A stretch of DNA of 19,337 bases from contig CAMDGJ010000023.1 in the NCBI GenBank assembly GCA_945897545.1, forward strand, positions 1-19,337. The letters are read 5' to 3'. Numbering within the stretch: the first letter of the stretch is position 1; every line of letters begins with the position of its first letter. The position numbers were made by a program, and so were the translations under genes. Shown one piece after another: positions 1-7,474 of this stretch. The DNA comes from Flavobacterium psychrophilum (GTDB taxonomy: Bacteria > Bacteroidota > Bacteroidia > Flavobacteriales > Flavobacteriaceae). A model generated the notes under the pieces. It searched no databases. It was not told where the DNA came from and saw nothing but the letters and a program-made list of their open reading frames with translations.

Positions 1-26
1 ATAGACATACCTTAGATTAGGTCTTT
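1..26 (+). terminator. Weak possible terminator of an upstream gene
   Basis: ACCT at 9-12 pairs with AGGT at 19-22, and AGAC (3-6) can pair with GTCT (21-24) as an alternative, followed by five T residues. The stem is short and could be chance; the upstream gene lies outside the window. Confidence 0.2.
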
Positions 27-33
27 TTAGGAT

Positions 34-61
34 TTGGCTCTGAATTATAATCCTATTTTTT
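34..61 (+). promoter_or_regulatory. Possible Bacteroidota promoter upstream of the first glycosidase
   Basis: A TTG at 34-36 and a TATTTTTT at 54-61 are spaced 17 bp apart, loosely resembling the -33 TTG and -7 TAnnTTTG elements of the main Bacteroidota sigma factor. The -7 match lacks the final G, so this is only a candidate. Confidence 0.2.
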
Positions 62-96
62 TTATTACAATAAATATGAAAAAACAAACTTAAATA

Positions 97-2145
97 ATGA
101 TAAAAACAATCCACAAAACACTGGCTATTATTGTTTTATTTGCTTCAAGCCTTCTAGGTTTATCGAAAATAAATGCGCAAACAGCCCCTAAATCTCTTGG
201 TCAGCTGCTTCCATTTTGGAGAAGCCAGCCCGTATTAGGACCTTATTTACAAGACGGTATAAATATAATAGAAGTACCAAATTATATGTTTCAAACAGAT
301 TTTCCGTACCAAAAGCGTTCTTTTACAAAAGAAGTCCCCTTTGCTGACAATTTATCCGTTGTAAGATTGTTGGGCGGGTATTCTAAGTATCCAGGAATAA
401 CAGGCACTTTAACGGACATGACTACTCCAGCAGGGATCACTTTATTAAACCAATTGCGGGCCTATGATTTTGTTTATAGAAAAGCTGATAATACATTGGG
501 TTTTCGGCCAGAGCTAATTCAAAACCGTTTAAAGCCTTATTTGGATCTTGGTTATGAAGATTTAACCCTTGTATTGGATAATATCCCATGGGATTTAACG
601 ACGAATACTAACGCATCACTTAATTCTTACGGCAATAGAGGGGTTCCAAATTCTTCCCAAGAATGGTATGATACTGTAAAAGAGCTGTGCAGTACCTTGA
701 CAACTATATTGGGCACTGAAAAAGCGAACAAGCTGCGTTTTCGCATTGGTACAGAAATGAACAGTTTAGAACGATTTAATGGAACGGAAGCCCAATTCAT
801 TACGCACTATGACCATGCGGCCGCTGCCATTGAATCTGTTTTACCAGGGGCTACTTTAAGTCTTTTTAATATTTCTGGAGCTAATTTGTCCAATATTAAT
901 AACACCCATAACGTTGGGGCATTTCGTGTGCTTGATCATATCGCAAACCAGGTGAATGAAAAAACAGGGGTCAAGCTAACTAAAATTCCCAACTTTGTTT
1001 CTTTTTCAAAATATTTTTATGAAGGCCTTAGTTTAACAGTTGTAGTAAATGATTCGGATAAAATATGGGATTATGTCAATGATCCCATTAGAGGGTATCA
1101 AAACAAGTTTTCAAGAGAAATTCATGAGTTTGGTGGGCTGGGAGATTGGAATGCTACCATTCCTACAGAAAACGAAGGAGCCTTTGGAGGGGCAATGACT
1201 TTACAGTTATTTATGAAATATATGGAAGTGGGTGTTGATCGAATTTATCATTGGAACTCCTTTAAAACCATTCCGAATGGCCCTGTTCGATATCAAATAC
1301 CTTCCTCTCAAGCATGGATCTATAGTGTTTTAGAATATCTTTCAGGAGGAGCTGTCTATAAAATTACACCCGATGTGCCGACAATTACAAGGAATGCAAC
1401 AATAACTTCTATGCTGAGCGTTAAAAATGGAAAATCGTATTTATTAGTGAACTCCTTTGATACGAATAAAACTAACGCAGTAGTATCAGAGGTGGTTGTA
1501 AGAATTCCTAAATCCTATTTACCCTCTATTTCTCTGGCTGAAACTAAAATGACATCATTAACGAATACAAATTGTGTTTTAAATGAAATACGAAGAGATG
1601 TTGAGAATGCAGGAAACCTAAATCCAGATTTGGTATTGAAGCCAAATTATATTCCTAGTAATTTTCAAGATTTATGCGTTGATTACACCGCATTTAAAGC
1701 TATGGTTTTAGCTAACGCCACTAAGTATGAAAATTTATGGAAAGAGTCGTTGACTTTGAAGTCGTTAGGCGGAAACATTACAGAGGAAGGAACTAATTTT
1801 GTGATAAAATTGAATATGACAGCTTCCCAGAATTCGGTTATCGTATTCCAGAATCCTGTTACACTGGGGATTACTGATGAAATGGAGAAGCCAGATAATG
1901 AAGGCATTACTGTTTTTACTAATCCATTCACAGATCAGTTCCGTATTCATATATCAGATCGCAACGGCAGTACTTTTGAATTAAGTATATTTGATATTGG
2001 TGGAAAAATGATTCGTGCGCCAAAAATAATTCGTGCAGATCCTGATTTTATGTATGATGCTTCAACGCTCGAGAAAGGGGTTTATCTATTAAAAATAACC
2101 CTTGACAACAAAACGCAGGTGGTTCGAAAAATTATAAAGATTTGA
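97..2145 (+). CDS. Secreted GH39-like (clan GH-A) glycoside hydrolase with T9SS sorting domain
   Basis: Probable extracellular or surface polysaccharide hydrolase of 682 residues. Residues 1-28 are a signal peptide ending in NAQ. Residues about 38-420 read as a TIM barrel. The strand segment RFRIGTEMNS places Glu220 where clan GH-A enzymes carry the acid/base, and REIHEFGG places Glu344 as candidate nucleophile; VDRIYHWNS follows as the last barrel strand. Residues about 420-585 form a beta-rich module with an unusual helical insertion containing two Cys (493, 527). Residues 603-682 are a T9SS type A tail ending GVYLLKITLDNKTQVVRKI. The acid/base motif is GTE rather than the usual NEP, so family assignment is by overall layout; a distant or new GH-A family is possible. 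A close paralogue starts at 16402. The ATG is preceded by A-rich sequence and no Shine-Dalgarno. Hydrolase role is likely; substrate is unknown, possibly a rhamnose- or xylose-containing glycan given the neighbours. Confidence 0.85.
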   Translation: MIKTIHKTLAIIVLFASSLLGLSKINAQTAPKSLGQLLPFWRSQPVLGPYLQDGINIIEVPNYMFQTDFPYQKRSFTKEVPFADNLSVVRLLGGYSKYPGITGTLTDMTTPAGITLLNQLRAYDFVYRKADNTLGFRPELIQNRLKPYLDLGYEDLTLVLDNIPWDLTTNTNASLNSYGNRGVPNSSQEWYDTVKELCSTLTTILGTEKANKLRFRIGTEMNSLERFNGTEAQFITHYDHAAAAIESVLPGATLSLFNISGANLSNINNTHNVGAFRVLDHIANQVNEKTGVKLTKIPNFVSFSKYFYEGLSLTVVVNDSDKIWDYVNDPIRGYQNKFSREIHEFGGLGDWNATIPTENEGAFGGAMTLQLFMKYMEVGVDRIYHWNSFKTIPNGPVRYQIPSSQAWIYSVLEYLSGGAVYKITPDVPTITRNATITSMLSVKNGKSYLLVNSFDTNKTNAVVSEVVVRIPKSYLPSISLAETKMTSLTNTNCVLNEIRRDVENAGNLNPDLVLKPNYIPSNFQDLCVDYTAFKAMVLANATKYENLWKESLTLKSLGGNITEEGTNFVIKLNMTASQNSVIVFQNPVTLGITDEMEKPDNEGITVFTNPFTDQFRIHISDRNGSTFELSIFDIGGKMIRAPKIIRADPDFMYDASTLEKGVYLLKITLDNKTQVVRKIIKI

Positions 2146-2271
2146 AATTAAGTAAGTCGAAAGTTTTAATGTCGTAAAGTCAAAAGTCTCCGGATAGAAA
2201 AAACTATTTTAAATCAGACAATTACAATAAATTTTATATTTTAAAATACGCCATTTTACTACACTTACTAC

Positions 2272-2294
2272 TTACATTAGATAGCAAAATCTAA
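2272..2294. repeat. 23-bp duplicated hairpin element, copy 1
   Basis: TTAGAT (2277-2282) and ATCTAA (2289-2294) form a perfect 6-bp stem around the loop AGCAAA. The same 23 bp occur without mismatch at 4258-4280. Copy 1 lies 126 bp after the stop of the first glycosidase, copy 2 only 2 bp after the stop of the gene with the same T9SS tail. It may be part of the duplicated 3' end, with extra sequence inserted here. It has no strong T tract. Confidence 0.7.
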
Positions 2295-2339
2295 AAATAG
2301 TTTTACTGGAAATGTTATGAAATTCATTTTTTTTGGAAT

Positions 2340-2402
2340 CATTAAGGAAGTTAAGTATCATTAAGTTCACACCAAAACTTAATTACCTTATTTTCCTTAA
2401 TG
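2340..2402. repeat. Imperfect inverted repeat (long hairpin)
   Basis: The left arm 2340-2367 and right arm 2376-2402 match as inverted repeats at their outer 10 bp (CATTAAGGAA / TTCCTTAATG) and inner 8 bp (ATTAAGTT / AACTTAAT), with mismatches between. The loop is 8 nt. A T-rich tract is absent immediately downstream, so it is more likely an intergenic repeat element or mRNA 3' structure than a classical terminator. Confidence 0.6.
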
Positions 2403-2552
2403 GTTTAAATCTTTGTGATTTTTGTTTTAAATGGTATAACTTTCACACAAAGAACGCAGTAGAACCATTAAAACAAATGTTTTGACTTTAAAAACAAAAG
2501 ACAGTAAAGAAAGTATTACTATTACACCTAAATAACAAATAATTCACAAAAG

Positions 2553-2574
2553 CAGGATAGCACAGGATAGTTAA
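2553..2574. repeat. Paired CAGGATAG motif, copy 1
   Basis: CAGGATAG occurs twice, at 2553-2560 and 2563-2570, a 10-bp period (one helical turn), followed by TTAA. A 20-of-22 match is found at 13692-13713. Both lie upstream of secreted-protein genes (60 bp and 119 bp before their ATGs). This could be a regulator-binding site or a fragment of a dispersed repeat. Confidence 0.45.
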
Positions 2575-2634
2575 TTTTATAAAAAAATGGTACTTAGCAA
2601 ACTAATTAAAAAATTAACTTAAAATATTTAAAAA

Positions 2635-3048
2635 ATGAAAAAGACTTTAGCAGTTTTTATTTTAGTGGGTTCAAGCCTTCTAGGTTTGTCTAAAATAAAT
2701 GCCCAAACAGCCGCAAGCGGAACACTAACCGCAAACCCACAAAATGTAACCGCATTTACAAATGAAAACGGAAGTGGCAATACGAAAATTTCTTGGTCAA
2801 CTGAAAATAGTCCTAGAACATTAATCACGCTAACTAAAACCAGAAAAAACGGTAGTCTGCTTTCTGCTGAAACAGTAGTTATTAATAACAATGTTGCAAC
2901 GGGTTTTAGAGATATTAACTATATTCAAAAAGATGTGATTCATACCTTTAAACTATTTACAGCAACAGGAACTTCAAATACGGATTATGTCAAAGGGGCT
3001 CTTTTAGCAACCTATTTAGTCAATGGTTATGATCCTGCCGAACGGTAG
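2635..3048 (+). CDS. Short secreted protein made of one type B repeat unit
   Basis: A 137-residue protein of unknown function. Residues 1-24 are a signal peptide (ending SKINAQ) nearly identical to that of the glycosidase at 97. Residues 29-137 are one beta-rich unit starting GTLTANPQNVTAF, with the type B signatures ISWSTENSPRTLITLTKTR and HTFKLFTATGTSNTDYV. The same unit is found as the second unit of the protein at 3149 and the third unit of the large protein starting at 16402. Unlike those, this gene stops right after the unit (VNGYDPAER) with no T9SS tail, so the product may stay in the periplasm or be a truncated paralogue. No tail remnant is seen in the 100 bp after the stop. The ATG follows an A/T-only leader. 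The fold is probably immunoglobulin-like or a carbohydrate-binding beta-sandwich (inference). Confidence 0.8.
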   Translation: MKKTLAVFILVGSSLLGLSKINAQTAASGTLTANPQNVTAFTNENGSGNTKISWSTENSPRTLITLTKTRKNGSLLSAETVVINNNVATGFRDINYIQKDVIHTFKLFTATGTSNTDYVKGALLATYLVNGYDPAER

Positions 3049-3148
3049 GGAAACAACATGGATCCCCTTAGAAAAGCAAAATTCGTCTTGTTTTAAAAAA
3101 ACAGGATGACTTAAAACCAATCAAATAAAAATTATTAACACAAAAATT

Positions 3149-4255
3149 ATGAAAAAAATTCTACACAAAACACTTGCGATCTTTTTTATATTTGTTTCAA
3201 GCCTTATTGGGCTTTCAAATAGTAATGCGCAAACAGGTACGCTTACCGCAAGCCCAACAACGGTAACGGAATTTCTAAATGCAAACGGTACTGGTAATAC
3301 TTATCTTACCGTGACTTCCTCAGGGGCTGAAAAAGTATTAGTAACCCATCAAAGCACAAACGGATCTACCACTACCGCTGAAACGATTGTTGTTAACGGC
3401 ATTGCATTGAACTTCTCTGATAAGCTTTACGCTTCCATCCAGCTTGGAAGAACTCATACCTTTCGTTTGTATGCTACGGCGGCAGGATCGGATGCCTTTG
3501 GCGGTACTCCTTTAGCTACCGTTATTGTTACTGGAGCGACACCACCAGCAATAGCACCAGCAATAGGTACGCTAACCGCAAGCACACAAAACGTAACAGA
3601 ATCAACTCCTTCATCGGCTCCTGGTGCTTCACTTACTTATGGAAATTTTACTGTTACATCGGGTACTGGTGTTACACCAATTACTTATTCTAGTGGCACT
3701 ACGTATCTTAATTGGTCTACTCAAAATAGTCCGAGAATATTAATTACTCTAACTAAAACCACACAAAACGGTGTTATAGTTCAACAAACTGGTCTTGATG
3801 AAAAAGTAGTTATTAATAACAATACAGCAATAAATGCAGCCTTTAAGATTGCCTATATCCAAAAAGATATCATTCATACCTTTAAACTATATACAGCAAC
3901 AGGAACTTCAAATATAGATTATGTTCAAGGTGCTCTTTTAGCTACATATGTTGTCTATGGTTATGATAGTACACTGGGTATTAATGATCAAATGGAGAAC
4001 CGAGATACTGAAGGGGTTACTGTTTCTACTGATCCATTCACAGATCAGTTCCGTATCCATATTATAGATCACAAAGCCAGTAGTATTGAATTAAGTGTAT
4101 TTGATATTGGTGGAAAAATGATTAGTGCGCCAAAAATAATTCGTGCAGATCCTGATTTTATGTATGATGCTTCAACGCTCCAGAAAGGGGTGTATCTATT
4201 AAAAATAACTCTTGACAACAAATCGCAGGTGGTTAGAAAAATCATAAAGATTTAA
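3149..4255 (+). CDS. Secreted two-unit repeat protein with T9SS sorting domain
   Basis: A 368-residue extracellular or surface protein without a visible catalytic motif. Residues 1-28 are a signal peptide of the same cassette as the two upstream genes. Residues 30-139 are a type A unit (GTLTASPTTVTEF, VLVTHQSTNGSTTTAET, THTFRLYATAAGS). Residues 140-274 are a type B unit (NSPRILITLTKTTQNG, HTFKLYTATGTSNIDYV) carrying an extra segment at about 151-185 that other type B units lack. Residues 289-368 are a T9SS tail almost identical, also in DNA, to that of the glycosidase at 97. It is a candidate carbohydrate-binding or adhesive partner of that enzyme; this is inferred from shared modules, since the fused version exists at 16402. 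The repeat family is not one I can name. Confidence 0.85.
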   Translation: MKKILHKTLAIFFIFVSSLIGLSNSNAQTGTLTASPTTVTEFLNANGTGNTYLTVTSSGAEKVLVTHQSTNGSTTTAETIVVNGIALNFSDKLYASIQLGRTHTFRLYATAAGSDAFGGTPLATVIVTGATPPAIAPAIGTLTASTQNVTESTPSSAPGASLTYGNFTVTSGTGVTPITYSSGTTYLNWSTQNSPRILITLTKTTQNGVIVQQTGLDEKVVINNNTAINAAFKIAYIQKDIIHTFKLYTATGTSNIDYVQGALLATYVVYGYDSTLGINDQMENRDTEGVTVSTDPFTDQFRIHIIDHKASSIELSVFDIGGKMISAPKIIRADPDFMYDASTLQKGVYLLKITLDNKSQVVRKIIKI

Positions 4256-4257
4256 AA

Positions 4258-4280
4258 TTACATTAGATAGCAAAATCTAA
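4258..4280. repeat. 23-bp duplicated hairpin element, copy 2
   Basis: This is an exact second copy of the element at 2272-2294, with stem arms at 4263-4268 and 4275-4280. It starts 2 bp after the stop codon and might stabilise or end the transcript, although no run of T follows. Confidence 0.7.
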
Positions 4281-4310
4281 TAAACACCTTAGGGCAGCGT
4301 TCCAGAAGTA

Positions 4311-4355
4311 TTCACCGCAAATTTGCAAATTTATAATTTGCAAATTTGCGGTGAA
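4311..4355. repeat. Perfect 21-bp inverted repeat (strong hairpin)
   Basis: Arms 4311-4331 and 4335-4355 are perfectly complementary around the 3-nt loop TAT. The arms start TTCACCGCAAATTTGC. There is no T tract after it, so a simple intrinsic terminator is not the best reading. Its outer 15 bp (TATTCACCGCAAATT at 4309-4323) recur in reverse orientation at 13415-13429, so it belongs to a dispersed element family. It lies 96 bp before the GH78 gene. Confidence 0.85.
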
Positions 4356-4410
4356 AATTTGAAGTAGCGCTTCGAGGAATTAAACCTAAAAAGAGTAAAA
4401 GAGTTCAATA

Positions 4411-4455
4411 ATGACAAAGACATCCGCGATTTTTATTTTAGCAAATTCATTATGA
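4411..4455 (+). pseudogene. 14-codon signal-peptide remnant overlapping the GH78 start
   Basis: ATG-initiated mini-frame reading MTKTSAIFILANSL then TGA. It matches the start of the signal peptide of the protein at 2635 (MKKTLAVFILVGSS) in both protein and DNA, including the stretch TTTTTATTTTAG. Its TGA overlaps the ATG of the GH78 gene (ATGA at 4452-4455), a layout typical of translational coupling. It may be a leftover 5' end of another member of the family, now possibly acting as a leader for the rhamnosidase. Expression is unknown. Confidence 0.4.
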
Positions 4456-7208
4456 GGCATATAAAAATAAGTACTGTATTCTTGTGTATTCTAATTTCCA
4501 TTTCGGTTATAGGGTGTAAATACAAAATAAAAAATACAAGATTAGCCGTAAAAGGATTGACTTGTGATTATCAAACTACCCCTTTAGGAATAGACAATGT
4601 AGCTCCTTATTTTGGATGGAAAATCGGAACGGATACGGTAACAGATGTTTCTCAGACTGCCTACCAAATTTTAGTGGCTACCTCCCCTGAATTGTTAAAT
4701 CCAAATACGGCAGATGTTTGGAATTCAAAATTTATCCCCTCTGACCAATCTGTACAAATACTTTTTAAAGGGAAACCTTTGCAATCCAAACAACACTATT
4801 ATTGGAAGGTACGTTTAAAAACAAATCATGGTCTTACGCCTTATAGTGCAATAAATTACTTTGAAACTGCTTTTTTAAATGAAAGAGATTGGAATGGAAA
4901 ATGGATCTCAGCTCCCAGCGTATGGGATTTTAAAGCTTTTGTAGCAGAAAGAGCGAAAAACAAAGAGAGTATGGATCATTGGGATGAAAATGCACCCATG
5001 TTGCGTTATGAATTTACTGTAAAAAAAGAAATTGCCCAGGCTCGGATGTATATCTGCGGAGTTGGTTATTATGAGGCCTACTTAAATGGTGCTAAAATTA
5101 GTGATGATCATTTAAATCCTGCATTTACTAAATACGATAAACGGGTGCTTTACCAAACTTATGATGTAACCTCTAGTGTCAAAAAAGAAAATGCTATTGG
5201 AATACTGTTAGGAAATGGATGGTACAATATGAATTCAAAAGATGTATGGGGATTTGACAAATCGCCTTGGAGAGGAAAACCTCGTGCCATCATGCAGTTA
5301 GAGCTTAGCTATAAAGATGGATCGAAAGAGATTATAGACACCAATGAAAAATGGAAAGCAGCTCAAGCCCCAGTTACCTATAATAATATTAGAGTAGGAA
5401 TGATCTATGATGCCCGCAAAGAACAAGAAGGCTGGGCAAAATTTGGATTTAATGACAGTAAATGGTCGGAAGTGTCGACGATTTCATCACCAGGAGGAAA
5501 ACTACGATCCCAAGCGATGGAGTCTATTAAGGTATTTGACACCATCAAGCCGAAGCAAATAAAGAAATTAGGCGAAAACAATTATCTCGTTGATTTTGGT
5601 CAAAATATGGCAGGATGGATTAGGCTGAAAGCCAACGGAATTCTTTCAGACACTATAAAAGTGCGCTATGGTGAGATTATTGATCCTTCGGGACATCTTG
5701 ATCAAAGTGGCATCATTCGACACATGAGAGAATCAGAAGTGCAAACAGACCGATTTATTGTGTCTGAAAAAAAGAATCAAATATTTGAAACAAAATTCAC
5801 CTTCCATGGATTTCAATATGTAGAAATAACGGGGTACAAGAATGAATTGACATTTGATGCTATAAAGGCACTTGCTGCCACTACCAGTTTTGAAACTAGA
5901 GGTGTTTTTGACTGTTCAGACCCAACCATAAACAAAATTCAAGAAATGACACTCTGGTCCTATAAATCGAATTTTTATGGATATCCAATGGATTGTCCCC
6001 AAAGAGAAAAAAATGGATGGACGGGAGATGCGCAACTGGTTGCAGAAACAGGTTTGTTCAATTTTCATTCTTCAAAAGGATATGAAAAATATCTCAATGA
6101 TATGGCAGATGAACAAAAACCGGATGGGAATTTATCCGCTATTGTTCCTACCTCAGGATGGGGTTATTTTTGGGGAAATGGGCCTGCATGGATAGGAGCT
6201 TATCCGATAATTGCTTGGCAACTCTATCAATTCGATGGCAATACACGCGTTTTAAAAGACCATTATGAAGGGATGAAAAAAATGACGGACTTCTTTTCAA
6301 ACAAAAGCGAAAACCATATTTTATCCATTGGGCTTGGAGATTGGGCACATATCAACACAAAAACACCCGTTCCTTTAACTTCAACTGCTTATTCTTATCA
6401 TTTTGCAGACATCATTTCCAAATCTGCAGAAATATTGGGAAATGAATCGGATCGCTTGAAGTATCGTCTTTTGGCGGATAGTATTAAAGCAGCATTCCAT
6501 ACGAAGTTCTATAATCAGAATACAGGTGCTTATGCTAATGGTTCACAAACAGCCCAAAGTATAGCCTTATACTTTGATTTGGTACCCGAGAAAGAAAAAG
6601 AAAAAGTGGTCAGTCAATTACTAGAGGCTGTTCATAGAGCAGATGATCACTTGGATGCTGGGATTTTGGGCGCAAAATATTTGCTGCATGTGCTTGCAAA
6701 AAACGGACACGCTGATTTAGCTTATAAAATTATTACTACGAAGTCGTATCCAGGATGGGGTTATCTGGTAGAAAAAGGAGCGACTACACTATGGGAACAC
6801 TGGAAAGGCAAAGAAGCCGAAGGATTAAGTTCGCTTAACCATATCATGTTTGGGGATGTAAGTAATTGGTTTTATCAATATTTGGCTGGGATAAGACCGG
6901 ATCAAAATGCCCCGGGGTTTAAACATTTTTTTATAGAACCCAAACTTACCAACACTTTAGAATGGGCTAAGGCAGATTTCGAATCTCCGTACGGTAAAAT
7001 AAAGGTCGATTGGAAAAAACAAGAAACATTATTAGTATTAAACATCCATGTTCCAAACAATTCAAGCGCTTCTCTGATATTGCCGAAAGGCGAATTGGTA
7101 AATAGCCTGCCAACTATTTTTGATGTATCAAAAGAGAGCAATGAGAAAATGATTTTTGAGTTGAAATCAGGTAATTATAAAATCACAATAGATCAAAAAA
7201 ATAAATAA
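4452..7208 (+). CDS. GH78 alpha-L-rhamnosidase, lipoprotein
   Basis: Inverting exo-hydrolase releasing terminal alpha-L-rhamnose from glycans, 918 residues, full length for the family. A lipoprotein signal ends in the lipobox VIGC (Cys22), so the enzyme is membrane-anchored; residues after the Cys (KYKIKN) are basic, not the acidic export signal, which favours a periplasm-facing position. Order of domains: Fn3-like N-terminal module (about 33-140), beta-sandwich rhamnosidase N domain (about 185-345), second beta domain (about 350-475), (alpha/alpha)6 catalytic barrel (about 480-815), and C-terminal beta-sandwich. Catalytic motifs are intact: DCPQREKNGWTGD (514-526, acid Glu519), ATTLWEHW (base Glu782) and the conserved NH of NHIMFGD (His797). 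The start overlaps a 14-codon upstream frame. It lies 266 bp before a sugar importer and upstream of rhaM, so released rhamnose is probably taken up and metabolised. Confidence 0.95.
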   Translation: MRHIKISTVFLCILISISVIGCKYKIKNTRLAVKGLTCDYQTTPLGIDNVAPYFGWKIGTDTVTDVSQTAYQILVATSPELLNPNTADVWNSKFIPSDQSVQILFKGKPLQSKQHYYWKVRLKTNHGLTPYSAINYFETAFLNERDWNGKWISAPSVWDFKAFVAERAKNKESMDHWDENAPMLRYEFTVKKEIAQARMYICGVGYYEAYLNGAKISDDHLNPAFTKYDKRVLYQTYDVTSSVKKENAIGILLGNGWYNMNSKDVWGFDKSPWRGKPRAIMQLELSYKDGSKEIIDTNEKWKAAQAPVTYNNIRVGMIYDARKEQEGWAKFGFNDSKWSEVSTISSPGGKLRSQAMESIKVFDTIKPKQIKKLGENNYLVDFGQNMAGWIRLKANGILSDTIKVRYGEIIDPSGHLDQSGIIRHMRESEVQTDRFIVSEKKNQIFETKFTFHGFQYVEITGYKNELTFDAIKALAATTSFETRGVFDCSDPTINKIQEMTLWSYKSNFYGYPMDCPQREKNGWTGDAQLVAETGLFNFHSSKGYEKYLNDMADEQKPDGNLSAIVPTSGWGYFWGNGPAWIGAYPIIAWQLYQFDGNTRVLKDHYEGMKKMTDFFSNKSENHILSIGLGDWAHINTKTPVPLTSTAYSYHFADIISKSAEILGNESDRLKYRLLADSIKAAFHTKFYNQNTGAYANGSQTAQSIALYFDLVPEKEKEKVVSQLLEAVHRADDHLDAGILGAKYLLHVLAKNGHADLAYKIITTKSYPGWGYLVEKGATTLWEHWKGKEAEGLSSLNHIMFGDVSNWFYQYLAGIRPDQNAPGFKHFFIEPKLTNTLEWAKADFESPYGKIKVDWKKQETLLVLNIHVPNNSSASLILPKGELVNSLPTIFDVSKESNEKMIFELKSGNYKITIDQKNK

Positions 7209-7258
7209 AATCAGTTAAGAATACCTTTTTTTATGAATCTAGGAACTAATACCAATTA

Positions 7259-7420
7259 GAAATATATAAAAGTCTAATTAATTTTTGTCACATCGAGCCT
7301 TTCGACTTCGCTCAAGACAGGCTAAAGTCGAGATGCAATACTGGTTCTCGCCCTTCGGCTTCGCTCAGGATGAAGCGCTCGAACTGACAGTAAGACTAAT
7401 TTATATTTGTTGACCTGCAA
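7259..7420. repeat. Palindrome-rich intergenic element of the CTTCG..CTCA family
   Basis: The core at about 7291-7390 holds several nested inverted repeats, for example TCGACTT (7303-7309) with AAGTCGA (7326-7332), and TTCGGCTTCGCTCAGG. The phrase ACTTCGCTCAAGACAG resembles the CTTCGACAAGCTCAG repeats at 9059-9104 and 13264-13278. Flanks near 7260-7275 and 7391-7410 are loosely inverted copies of each other. It fills nearly all of the gap between the GH78 and MFS genes. It is non-coding and probably a small non-autonomous element or dispersed repeat. Confidence 0.55.
7402..7409 (+). promoter_or_regulatory. Candidate -7 element of the MFS gene promoter
   Basis: TATATTTG matches the Bacteroidota -7 consensus TAnnTTTG exactly and lies 65 bp before the ATG. 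No TTG is found at the expected distance upstream, so the call is tentative. If real, the importer has its own promoter at the edge of the repeat element. Confidence 0.35.
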
Positions 7421-7474
7421 AAAAAATCCCTTACTAAAGTACATTCAATAATTAACATAAATCTAATTTAAATC

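Larger units (their letters stand above)
2146..2634. other. 489-bp intergenic region with hairpins and short repeats, no gene
   Basis: No credible coding frame is visible on either strand. The space contains a small hairpin (2277-2294) duplicated after the gene ending at 4255, a long imperfect inverted repeat (2340-2402), and a paired CAGGATAG motif (2553-2574) that recurs before the gene at 13833. The remainder is AT-rich and featureless. The space presumably holds the promoter of the gene at 2635, but no convincing TAnnTTTG with a correctly spaced TTG was found. Confidence 0.6.

Noticed and set aside
76..93. Five-codon mini-frame (MKKQT) just before the first gene
   Set aside because: It is too short to judge as a leader peptide and its A-rich sequence is typical of the 5' leaders here.
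5977..6195. 72-codon + strand frame inside GH78
   Set aside because: It is out of frame with the DCPQRE-containing catalytic domain and has no independent support.
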